From Eubacterium sp. (lineage in GTDB: Bacteria > Bacillota > Clostridia > Lachnospirales > CAG-274): DNA of 5,214 nucleotides. The translations under genes were made by a program, and so were the position numbers. The notes beneath the pieces are model-generated. The model worked only from the letters and a program-made list of their open reading frames with translations, searched no databases and was not told where the DNA came from. The DNA is taken from contig JAJBVU010000274.1 in NCBI GenBank assembly GCA_020859645.1, forward strand, positions 1-5,214, in the 5' to 3' direction. Position 1 is the stretch's first letter. Each line of letters opens with the position of its first letter. Shown one piece after another: positions 1 to 5,214 of the stretch.

Positions 1-69
1 AAATAATATTTCCCTTTTACCGTTCTTTTTTCAGAGCCTATGGCTGAGCTTTAAGAAGTTTTCGAAAAA
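1..69. other. AT-rich intergenic DNA, no gene
   Basis: No reading frame here has a start codon, ribosome binding site and family resemblance; one + frame stays open to about 89 but has no support. A weak hairpin can form at 31-47 (AGCC at 35-38 against GGCT at 42-45, extended past a two-base bulge). No T-run follows it, so it is not a convincing terminator. In many Bacillota rpoC or a small L7Ae-like gene lies upstream of rpsL, but no part of either is visible in this window. Confidence 0.6.
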
Positions 70-239
70 TTGTAACAGTTCAGCCAAATAATTCGCTAAA
101 CGTCTGCTTCGCATACGCCGCCGCTATGCGGCTATATTTTAGCTCATTATTTGGCGCTCCGCTCGTGTCTTGATTTCAGATTTTTTGCATATAAATATGA
201 AAAAATCTGAAATTTAAAGACACGGCTGAACTGTTACAA
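70..239. repeat. MITE-like palindromic element with 16-bp terminal inverted repeats
   Basis: The ends are perfect 16-bp inverted repeats, TTGTAACAGTTCAGCC at 70-85 and its complement at 224-239. Inside are two further arms. Arm 1 pairs 84-92 with 146-154, then 95-100 with 138-143 past a 2x2 internal loop, and is tipped by a GC-rich hairpin (110-115 with 125-130). Arm 2 pairs 164-171 with 217-224 and then 173-186 with 200-213, the latter 14 bp without mismatch, plus a 4-bp tip (188-191 with 196-199). Together they make a three-way junction of 170 nt. No protein is encoded. Both flanks begin with AAAAA (65-69 and 240-244), which could be a target duplication but means little in A-rich DNA. The structure is seen directly; calling it a mobile or dispersed repeat is inference from shape, because no second copy lies in this window. 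Confidence 0.7.
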
Positions 240-266
240 AAAAATTGGTAAAATTTCAAAAAAAAC

Positions 267-295
267 TTGACTTTTGGTTTTAGGGGGGTTATAAT
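267..295 (+). promoter_or_regulatory. str operon promoter (sigma-A/sigma-70 type)
   Basis: The -35 box TTGACT (267-272, five of six consensus) and the -10 box TATAAT (290-295, perfect) are separated by exactly 17 bp. A-tracts at 238-266 lie just upstream and could act as an UP element for RNA polymerase alpha subunits. The expected start is near 302, giving a leader of about 55 nt before rpsL. A run of six G (283-288) in the spacer just before the -10 box is unusual in such AT-rich DNA. The strength fits a ribosomal protein operon. Confidence 0.9.
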
Positions 296-341
296 ATTTT
301 GGTGTCTGAAATTATGACATGACAAAAGTATTAGATTTTAA

Positions 342-349
342 AAGGAGGT
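342..349 (+). promoter_or_regulatory. rpsL ribosome binding site, decides the ATG start
   Basis: AAGGAGGT matches the 16S anti-Shine-Dalgarno end almost fully. The GGAGG core (344-348) lies 8 nt before ATG 357. An in-frame GTG at 348 would overlap the site itself and so cannot be the start. Confidence 0.9.
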
Positions 350-356
350 GCAGGGA

Positions 357-776
357 ATGCCTACATTCAACCAGTTGGTAAGAAAGGGCAGAAGCACAAA
401 GGTAACAAAGTCTACGGCTCCTGCTTTGCTTAAGGGTTATAACACACTTAAGAAAAGAGCCACAGACGCAACTTCTCCTCAGAAGAGAGGGGTTTGTACA
501 TCTGTTAAAACAGCTACGCCCAAAAAGCCTAACTCAGCTATGAGAAAGATCGCCAGAGTTCGTCTTTCCAACGGTATTGAGGTTACATCTTATATCCCTG
601 GCGAAGGTCATAACCTTCAGGAGCACAGCGTTGTTCTTATCAGGGGCGGAAGAGTAAAGGATATACCCGGTGTACGTTATCACATTATCAGAGGTACACT
701 TGATACCGCAGGTGTTGCCGACAGAAAGCAGGCCCGTTCAAAATACGGTGCTAAGCGCGGCAAGAAGAAAAAATAA
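357..776 (+). CDS. rpsL: 30S ribosomal protein S12
   Basis: S12 sits at the 30S decoding centre, where it helps check codon-anticodon pairing. The 139-residue product starts MPTFNQLVRKGR and carries the family core: PQKRGVC (41-47), TPKKPNSA (54-61), GEGHNLQEHSVVLIRGGRVKD (82-102) and the tail RKQARSKYG (123-131). It has the roughly 13-residue stretch (about 27-40) found in Gram-positive S12 and absent from the 124-residue E. coli protein. Lys56 and Lys101, the positions where streptomycin resistance changes are known, are the wild-type lysines, so sensitivity at this locus is expected. Asp102 matches the aspartate that RimO methylthiolates in E. coli. The basic KKKK end is typical of an rRNA-binding tail. 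It is the first gene of the operon, directly behind the promoter. Start ATG 357 is chosen over GTG 348 because of the ribosome binding site. Confidence 0.99.
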   Translation: MPTFNQLVRKGRSTKVTKSTAPALLKGYNTLKKRATDATSPQKRGVCTSVKTATPKKPNSAMRKIARVRLSNGIEVTSYIPGEGHNLQEHSVVLIRGGRVKDIPGVRYHIIRGTLDTAGVADRKQARSKYGAKRGKKKK

Positions 777-947
777 TTTGTGAGATTTTTAAATCTCAGC
801 GCAGAGGGTTTAAAACCTATGCGCCTGCCTGTATCTAACTAATCTTACTTTTGTCAGTTTTATATATACAAAAGCAAGGGTCGGTAGTGCAAGGCATATG
901 CAGAGGCTGTTTTTCAGCCTGTGAGTACCTGTGATTTAATAATGAAG

Positions 948-975
948 ATATGCTTAAAGTTAGATTTAAGCATAT
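948..975 (+). other. 11-bp perfect stem-loop before the rpsG ribosome binding site
   Basis: ATATGCTTAAA (948-958) pairs without mismatch with 965-975, leaving the six-base loop GTTAGA. It ends 15 nt before the AAGGAGGG site. It could keep the ribosome binding site exposed, act as an RNA processing site, or be part of a regulatory fold. The pairing is direct; the function is unknown. Confidence 0.6.
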
Positions 976-990
976 TCTCAAATTTTGATT

Positions 991-998
991 AAGGAGGG
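991..998 (+). promoter_or_regulatory. rpsG ribosome binding site, decides a GTG start
   Basis: AAGGAGGG has its GGAGG core (993-997) 8 nt before GTG 1006. The in-frame TTG at 985 lies upstream of this site and would add seven residues (MIKEGRI) encoded by the site itself, so GTG 1006 is the real start. Confidence 0.9.
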
Positions 999-1005
999 AA
1001 GAATC

Positions 1006-1476
1006 GTGCCAAGAAAAGGACATGTTTCAAAAAGAGAAGTACTGCCCGATCCTATGTACAAAAGCAAAATTGTAACAAAGCTTATAAATTCAATTATGCT
1101 TGACGGCAAAAAGGGTGTTGCTCAGAAGATTGTTTACGGCGCATTCCAGATTGTTGAAGAAAAAACGGGAACACCCGGTCTTGAGGCTTTCGAAACGGCG
1201 CTTAACAACATTATGCCCGTTCTTGAGGTTAAAGCAAGACGTGTGGGCGGTGCAACCTATCAGGTTCCTATGGAAATCAGAGCCGACAGACGTCTTACAC
1301 TGGGCTTAAGGTGGCTTACAACCTACTCAAGAAAGAGAAGCGAAAAGACTATGGATCTTCGCCTTGCCGGTGAAATTATGGACGCTATGAAAAACGAAGG
1401 CGGAGCCTGCAAGAAGAAGGACGAAACACACAAGATGGCAGAAGCAAACAAGGCTTTCAGCCATTTCAAGTGGTAA
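1006..1476 (+). CDS. rpsG: 30S ribosomal protein S7
   Basis: S7 is a primary 16S rRNA binding protein that organises the head of the 30S subunit and lies near the E site. The 156-residue product (the usual length in Bacillota) starts MPRKGHVSKREVLPDP, read from a GTG codon. It carries the S7 signature around 20-47 with LDGKKGVAQ (32-40), and the beta-hairpin that touches RNA (75-88, VKARRVGGATYQVP). It also has the helical core DRRLTLGLRWL (94-104) and the family ending HKMAEANKAFSHFKW (142-156). Binding the mRNA between rpsL and rpsG is how S7 limits its own operon in E. coli. Here that spacer is long and full of hairpins, so the same may hold, but this is inference. Stop is TAA; fusA follows after 66 nt. 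Confidence 0.99.
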   Translation: MPRKGHVSKREVLPDPMYKSKIVTKLINSIMLDGKKGVAQKIVYGAFQIVEEKTGTPGLEAFETALNNIMPVLEVKARRVGGATYQVPMEIRADRRLTLGLRWLTTYSRKRSEKTMDLRLAGEIMDAMKNEGGACKKKDETHKMAEANKAFSHFKW

Positions 1477-1489
1477 TAACAAAAAACAC

Positions 1490-1519
1490 ATTTTTCAAAG
1501 GGATTATCCTTTGAGAAAT
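1490..1519 (+). other. rpsG-fusA intercistronic hairpin
   Basis: A 12-bp stem pairs 1490-1501 with 1508-1519 (one G-T wobble), with the core TCAAAGG/CCTTTGA and the loop GATTAT. It ends 9 nt before the fusA ribosome binding site. There is no T-run after it, so it is not a typical terminator. It may affect fusA translation, or mark an mRNA processing or stability site. Confidence 0.55.
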
Positions 1520-1528
1520 CTTACTGTT

Positions 1529-1536
1529 AAGGAGGA
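1529..1536 (+). promoter_or_regulatory. fusA ribosome binding site, supports a GTG start
   Basis: AAGGAGGA has its GGAGG core (1531-1535) 7 nt before GTG 1543. The protein begins ADKRQVPLELTRNIGIMAHID after the initiator, as expected for EF-G, which confirms this start. Confidence 0.9.
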
Positions 1537-1542
1537 TTTGTT

Positions 1543-3645
1543 GTGGCAGATAAAAGACAGGTACCTTTGGAGCTTACACGTAACATAGGTATTATGGCAC
1601 ACATTGACGCCGGAAAGACAACACTTACCGAAAGAATACTTTATTATACAGGGCGTACCTATAAAATCGGCGATACCCACGAGGGTACAGCCGTTATGGA
1701 CTGGATGGATCAGGAGCAGGAAAGAGGTATAACAATTACCTCAGCCGCTACAACCACAATGTGGCATATCGGCGACGGTCCCAAACACAGAATTAACATT
1801 ATAGATACTCCCGGTCACGTTGACTTCACGGTAGAAGTAGAAAGATCACTGCGTGTTCTTGACGGCGCAGTAGCAGTTTTCTGCGCTAAGGGCGGGGTAG
1901 AGCCTCAGAGCGAGACGGTTTGGCGTCAGGCTGAGAAATATCACGTTCCGAGAATGGCGTTTGTAAACAAGATGGATATTATGGGTGCTGATTTTTATCG
2001 TGTTGTAGATATGATAAAAACAAGACTTAACGCCAACCCCGTTGTTGTTCAGCTTCCCATAGGCGCCGAAGATATTTTCGAAGGCGTTATAGACCTTATG
2101 GAAATGAAGGCTTATTATTATGAAGATAAGCTGGGAACAGACGTAGAAATCAAGGATATTCCCGAAGATATGGCTGAAAAGGCTCAGGACTACAGGGTAG
2201 AAATGGTTGAGGCTATTGCCGAAACAGACGAAGCCCTTATGGAAAAATATCTTGAAGAGGGAGACTTATCCATTGAAGAAATGAAGAAGGCTTTAAGAGC
2301 AGCCTGCATCGCCTGTGAAGCAGTTCCCGTATTTTGCGGTTCAGCTTATAAAAACAAGGGCGTTCAGAAGCTTTTGGACGGCGTTCTTGAATATATGCCT
2401 GCTCCTACAGATATTCCCGCTATTAAGGGTCACCGTCCCGGAGACGAAGAAGCGATTGTTGAAAAGCACGCTTCAGACGAAGAGCCTTTTGCAGCCTTGG
2501 CATTCAAGATTATGAATGACCCCTATGTAGGAAAGCTTGCTTTCTTCAGAGTTTACTCAGGCTGCCTTGAATCGGGTTCTTATGTATACAACTCCGTTAA
2601 GGGCAAAAAGGAAAGAGTAGGGCGTATTCTTCAGATGCACGCTAACTCAAGACAGGAAATCGACAAGGTTTATGCCGGAGACATCGCAGCAGCGGTTGGT
2701 CTTAAAAATACAACAACCGGCGATACACTTTGTACAGAGGAAGATGAAGTTATTCTCGAATCAATGAATTTCCCCGATCCCGTTATATCTGTTGCCATTG
2801 AGCCTAAAACAAAGGCAGGCAGAGATAAAATGGGCATCGCTCTTGCAAAGCTTGCAGAAGAGGACCCCACATTTAAGACTTATACAAATCAGGAAACAGG
2901 CGATACTATTATCGCAGGTATGGGCGAGCTTCACCTTGAAATTATCGTTGACAGACTTCTTCGTGAATTTAAAGTAGAAGCCAACGTAGGCGCACCCCAG
3001 GTTGCTTACAGAGAGGCATTCGGCAAGAATGTAGACGTCGAAAGCAAATATGCAAGACAGTCCGGCGGCAGAGGTCAGTACGGTCACGTTAAGGTTAAGT
3101 TTGAAGTTATGGAAGCCAATGCGGAATCCACCTTCGAGTTCTCAAACGAGATCGTCGGCGGTGTTGTTCCCAAGGAATATATACCCGCTGTTGAAGCAGG
3201 TATCAAAGAGGCTATGCAGTCAGGTGTTATCGGCGGCTACCCCGTTGTAGGCGTCAGAGCAAGACTTTATGACGGCTCCTTCCACGAAGTAGACTCTTCG
3301 GAAATGGCATTCCATATTGCAGGTTCTATGGCGTTTAAGGACGCTATGAGAAAGTCAAGCCCCGTACTTTTAGAGCCTGTTATGAAGGTTGACGTAACAG
3401 TACCCGAGGAATATATGGGTGATGTTATCGGCGATATGAACTCAAGACGTGGTAAAATCGAGGGTATGGAAATGGAAAACGGTTTACAGATCGTTCACGG
3501 ATATGTTCCCCTTGCGGAAATGTTCGGCTATTCCACAGACCTGAGAAGCAAAACACAGGGCAGAGGCACCTATGTTATGGAGGTTCACCACTATGAGGCA
3601 GTGCCTAAGAGCATTCAGGAAAAAATTGCTTCAGGCAAAGGCTGA
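1543..3645 (+). CDS. fusA: elongation factor G (translocase GTPase)
   Basis: EF-G uses GTP to move tRNAs and mRNA through the ribosome, and with ribosome recycling factor splits post-termination ribosomes in the cytosol. The 700-residue length is normal. The G domain shows all motifs: AHIDAGKTT (19-27), RGITI (61-65), DTPGH (88-92, with catalytic His92), NKMD (142-145) and GSA (266-268). Approximate domains are G with its G' insert 1-290, II 300-405, III 410-485, IV 486-605 and V 606-690. Domain IV has GGRGQYGH (508-515) and His581 in DGSFHEVDSSE, matching E. coli His583 at the tip that enters the decoding site. Domain V has YMGDVIGDMNSRRG (624-637). Its place between rpsG and tuf and the intact motifs mark it as the housekeeping EF-G, not a tetracycline-resistance relative or EF-G2. 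It starts with GTG and ends with TGA. Confidence 0.99.
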   Translation: MADKRQVPLELTRNIGIMAHIDAGKTTLTERILYYTGRTYKIGDTHEGTAVMDWMDQEQERGITITSAATTTMWHIGDGPKHRINIIDTPGHVDFTVEVERSLRVLDGAVAVFCAKGGVEPQSETVWRQAEKYHVPRMAFVNKMDIMGADFYRVVDMIKTRLNANPVVVQLPIGAEDIFEGVIDLMEMKAYYYEDKLGTDVEIKDIPEDMAEKAQDYRVEMVEAIAETDEALMEKYLEEGDLSIEEMKKALRAACIACEAVPVFCGSAYKNKGVQKLLDGVLEYMPAPTDIPAIKGHRPGDEEAIVEKHASDEEPFAALAFKIMNDPYVGKLAFFRVYSGCLESGSYVYNSVKGKKERVGRILQMHANSRQEIDKVYAGDIAAAVGLKNTTTGDTLCTEEDEVILESMNFPDPVISVAIEPKTKAGRDKMGIALAKLAEEDPTFKTYTNQETGDTIIAGMGELHLEIIVDRLLREFKVEANVGAPQVAYREAFGKNVDVESKYARQSGGRGQYGHVKVKFEVMEANAESTFEFSNEIVGGVVPKEYIPAVEAGIKEAMQSGVIGGYPVVGVRARLYDGSFHEVDSSEMAFHIAGSMAFKDAMRKSSPVLLEPVMKVDVTVPEEYMGDVIGDMNSRRGKIEGMEMENGLQIVHGYVPLAEMFGYSTDLRSKTQGRGTYVMEVHHYEAVPKSIQEKIASGKG

Positions 3646-3688
3646 TTGAAAAAGTCAACAGATTTTAATTATTTTTAATAATAAATAC

Positions 3689-3717
3689 TTGCAATTTATC
3701 GGCAAATTTTATATAAT
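3689..3717 (+). promoter_or_regulatory. internal promoter for tuf
   Basis: TTGCAA (3689-3694, five of six) and TATAAT (3712-3717, perfect) are 17 bp apart in the 125-nt fusA-tuf spacer. The start would be near 3724, leaving a leader of about 47 nt. A weak hairpin (3720-3725 with 3732-3737) lies at the predicted start. The ribosome binding site AAGGAGG (3754-3760) is 10 nt before ATG 3771. A promoter of its own would explain how EF-Tu can exceed the other operon products. There is no clear terminator after fusA, so read-through from the main promoter is also expected. Confidence 0.8.
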
Positions 3718-3770
3718 AAGTTTAAGATTGTTTAAACTGTAAAATATCTTTTTAAGGAGGAAGTTTCAAA

Positions 3771-4958
3771 ATGGCAAAAGCTAAATTTGAAAGAACCAAA
3801 CCGCATGTAAACATCGGTACCATCGGTCACGTTGACCATGGTAAGACAACTCTTACAGCAGCTATTACAAAGACTCTTCACGACAGAGAAGGTCTTGGTG
3901 AATTCGTAGAATTCGATAAGATCGACAAGGCTCCCGAAGAAAGAGCAAGAGGTATAACTATCAACACAACTCACGTTGAATATGAGACAGCTAACAGACA
4001 CTACGCTCACGTTGACTGCCCCGGCCATGCTGACTACGTAAAGAACATGATCACAGGTGCTGCTCAGATGGACGGCGCTATCCTTGTAGTTGCTGCAACA
4101 GACGGTCCTATGGCTCAGACAAGAGAGCATATCCTTCTTGCTCGTCAGGTAGGCGTTCCCAAGATCGTTGTATTCATGAACAAGTGTGATATGGTTGACG
4201 ACGAAGAGCTTCTTGACCTTGTTGAGATGGAAATCACAGAGCTTCTTGAAGAATACGGTTTCGAAGACTGTCCTATCGTAAGAGGTTCAGCTTATCAGGC
4301 ACTTCAGGATACTTCCAGCAAGTGGGCTGACGGCATCATCGAACTTATGGACGTTGTTGACGCTGAAATCCCCACACCCGAAAGAGACGCTGACAAGCCT
4401 TTCCTTATGCCCGTTGAGGACGTATTCTCAATTACAGGCCGTGGTACAGTTGCTACAGGCAGAGTTGAGAGAGGTCAGCTTAAGATTTCTGAGGAAGTTG
4501 AAATCGTTGGTATCAAAGAAGAAGCTCGTAAGGTTGTTGTTACAGGTATCGAAATGTTCCGTAAGCTCCTTGACTTTGCTCAGGCAGGCGACAACATCGG
4601 CGCACTCCTTCGTGGTGTTCAGAGAACTGAAATCGAAAGAGGACAGGTTCTTGCAAAGCCCGGTACAATCACACCTCATACACACTTCAAGGGTCAGGTT
4701 TACGTTTTGACAGCTGATGAAGGCGGACGTCATAAGCCCTTCTTCACAAACTACCGTCCTCAGTTCTATTTCAGAACAACAGACGTTACAGGCGTTATCA
4801 CTCTTCCCGAGGGAACAGAAATGTGTATGCCCGGCGACAACGTAGAGATGGAAGTTGAACTTATTCAGCCTATCGCTATGGAAAAGGGTCTTCGTTTCGC
4901 TATCCGTGAAGGCGGCAGAACAGTAGGCTCAGGCGCTGTTACTGAAATTATCGAATAA
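3771..4958 (+). CDS. tuf: elongation factor Tu
   Basis: EF-Tu carries aminoacyl-tRNA to the ribosomal A site as a GTP complex and is usually among the most abundant cell proteins. The 395-residue product has normal length and all GTPase motifs: GHVDHGKT (19-26), RGITI (60-64), DCPGH (82-86, with catalytic His86), NKCD (137-140) and GSA (172-174). Domains II and III (about 210-395) follow, with TGRGTVATGRVERG and the closing GGRTVGSGAVTEIIE. Gln126 matches the E. coli Gln124 position known from kirromycin resistance and is unchanged. Codon choice is sharper than in fusA: ten of the first twelve isoleucines use ATC, against two of the first eleven in fusA, as expected for very high expression. 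It has its own likely promoter and is followed by a strong terminator, so it ends the operon. A second tuf copy elsewhere is possible but cannot be judged here. Confidence 0.99.
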   Translation: MAKAKFERTKPHVNIGTIGHVDHGKTTLTAAITKTLHDREGLGEFVEFDKIDKAPEERARGITINTTHVEYETANRHYAHVDCPGHADYVKNMITGAAQMDGAILVVAATDGPMAQTREHILLARQVGVPKIVVFMNKCDMVDDEELLDLVEMEITELLEEYGFEDCPIVRGSAYQALQDTSSKWADGIIELMDVVDAEIPTPERDADKPFLMPVEDVFSITGRGTVATGRVERGQLKISEEVEIVGIKEEARKVVVTGIEMFRKLLDFAQAGDNIGALLRGVQRTEIERGQVLAKPGTITPHTHFKGQVYVLTADEGGRHKPFFTNYRPQFYFRTTDVTGVITLPEGTEMCMPGDNVEMEVELIQPIAMEKGLRFAIREGGRTVGSGAVTEIIE

Positions 4959-4991
4959 TTTTAGATAATTAAGCTTATTAAAGTATAAATC

Positions 4992-5025
4992 AAGCCGCTG
5001 TCTTAATTGAGACGGCGGCTTTTTT
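4992..5025 (+). terminator. intrinsic terminator of the str operon
   Basis: A 12-bp stem pairs AAGCCGCTGTCT (4992-5003) with 5010-5021, with one T-G wobble and the loop TAATTG, and runs into six T (5020-5025). It lies 33 nt after the tuf stop, the right place to end transcription. The stem is GC-rich at its base, a textbook Rho-independent terminator. Confidence 0.95.
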
Positions 5026-5080
5026 GTGGTTTTAATACTAAATTATTCGCTATATTATATTTAACAGCTGAGATTGATCA

Positions 5081-5109
5081 TTGACATATTTTTGCACATA
5101 TGTTAAACT
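5081..5109 (+). promoter_or_regulatory. promoter reading out of the window
   Basis: A perfect TTGACA (5081-5086) is followed after 17 bp by TAAACT (5104-5109, four of six). The weak -10 box is helped by an extended TGT just before it (5101-5103). It lies past the tuf terminator, so it starts a new transcription unit on the + strand, from about 5116. Confidence 0.65.
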
Positions 5110-5117
5110 TATTCCAA

Positions 5118-5207
5118 GAACTTATCAAAAGTTCCAATAAGGCTATTATTGTCTTTGTGACAAAGTCTTGTCGCAAAAGGGAATTAACGAGCTTTTAGAC
5201 CTAAAAG
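5118..5207 (+). promoter_or_regulatory. hairpin-rich leader or small RNA start, cut by the window edge
   Basis: Three hairpins lie in the predicted transcript: 5118-5123 with 5129-5134 (GAACTT/AAGTTC); a 10-bp stem 5154-5163 with 5168-5177 (TTTGTGACAA, loop AGTC, one wobble); and 5192-5197 with 5202-5207 (CTTTTA/TAAAAG, loop GACC). No ribosome binding site or convincing gene starts before 5214. I do not recognise a known riboswitch or T-box motif. It may be the 5' leader of the next gene, a small RNA, or another intergenic repeat. Confidence 0.4.
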
Positions 5208-5214
5208 GGTTATT

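Larger units (their letters stand above)
777..1005 (+). promoter_or_regulatory. structured rpsL-rpsG intercistronic region, possible S7 regulatory site
   Basis: This 229-nt spacer has no credible gene but several hairpins in a row: 781-788 with 791-798 (TGAGATTT palindrome, about 7 usable pairs); 799-803 with 820-824 (GCGCA/TGCGC) holding an inner GGTT/AACC stem; a small possible junction where GGTA 883-886 pairs with TACC 926-929, enclosing hairpins 888-891/899-902 and 904-909/915-920 (AGGCTG/CAGCCT); and an 11-bp stem at 948-975. None is followed by a T-run, so termination is unlikely. In E. coli the rpsL-rpsG spacer is the RNA site where S7 represses translation of the str operon. A similar role here is inferred only from position and structure; I do not see a clear match to the E. 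coli site. Confidence 0.45.

Noticed and set aside
348..356. Upstream GTG as an alternative rpsL start
   Set aside because: It overlaps the ribosome binding site, and the S12 family starts at MPTFNQL, which is ATG 357.
799..824. GC-ended hairpin after rpsL as a terminator
   Set aside because: No T-run follows, and stopping here would cut off rpsG and fusA.
921..928. GTGAGTAC in the rpsL-rpsG spacer resembles GUGAAUAC near the S7-binding part of 16S rRNA
   Set aside because: Seven of eight bases from memory is within chance; it is not enough to claim rRNA mimicry.
985..1005. TTG 985 as an alternative rpsG start
   Set aside because: The added residues are encoded by the ribosome binding site itself; S7 starts at MPRKGH.
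835..1023. 62-residue open frame on the minus strand in the rpsL-rpsG spacer
   Set aside because: It has no ribosome binding site, overlaps the rpsG start and shows no recognisable domain. It is best seen as chance in a structured spacer.
2761..3087. 108-residue minus-strand frame inside fusA, and similar long antisense frames in tuf (3732-4130, 4428-4733)
   Set aside because: They are antisense to highly conserved genes, have no starts of their own with binding sites and resemble no family. They are by-products of the codon bias of the real genes.
5039..5070. Possible second, decayed copy of the 70-239 element (shared ATTCGCTA and AACAG)
   Set aside because: The shared words are 8 bases or fewer and are not in matching order or spacing.
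5100..5198. 32-codon open frame starting ATG 5100 (MLNLFQELIKSSNKAIIVFV...)
   Set aside because: It has no ribosome binding site, and its ATG lies within the promoter, upstream of the predicted transcription start.

Overview
The window holds the classic bacterial streptomycin (str) operon, all on the + strand: rpsL (ribosomal protein S12), rpsG (S7), fusA (elongation factor G) and tuf (elongation factor Tu), closed by a strong intrinsic terminator. The organism looks like a low-to-mid-GC Bacillota (Firmicutes), most likely a Clostridia member. The reasons are the long Gram-positive form of S12, near-perfect AAGGAGG ribosome binding sites before every gene, consensus sigma-A-type promoters, AT-rich spacers and AGA-rich arginine codons. 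TGA is used as a stop (fusA) and tryptophan is TGG, so the code is standard. Genus cannot be read from the sequence.

Layout. 1-69: AT-rich intergenic DNA with no gene. 70-239: a 170-bp palindromic element with perfect 16-bp terminal inverted repeats and two internal hairpin arms, which would fold as a three-way junction; it resembles a small MITE or other intergenic repeat. 267-295: a near-consensus promoter with an A-tract region upstream. 357-776: rpsL. 777-1005: an unusually long, hairpin-rich rpsL-rpsG spacer. 1006-1476: rpsG. 1490-1519: a hairpin in the rpsG-fusA gap. 1543-3645: fusA. 3689-3717: an internal promoter for tuf. 3771-4958: tuf. 4992-5025: the operon terminator. 5081-5109: a promoter pointing out of the window, followed by a hairpin-rich transcribed leader whose gene lies beyond 5214.

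How the genes work together. S12 and S7 are primary components of the 30S decoding centre and head. EF-Tu delivers aminoacyl-tRNA and EF-G translocates, both as GTPases. One promoter can serve all four genes, while the second promoter lets the cell make extra EF-Tu. The coding part is ordinary and highly conserved. The points worth a second look are all non-coding: the 70-239 element, the structured rpsL-rpsG spacer (the place where S7 autoregulates in E. coli), the tuf promoter, and the structured leader at the right edge. I see no convincing new multi-gene system here.
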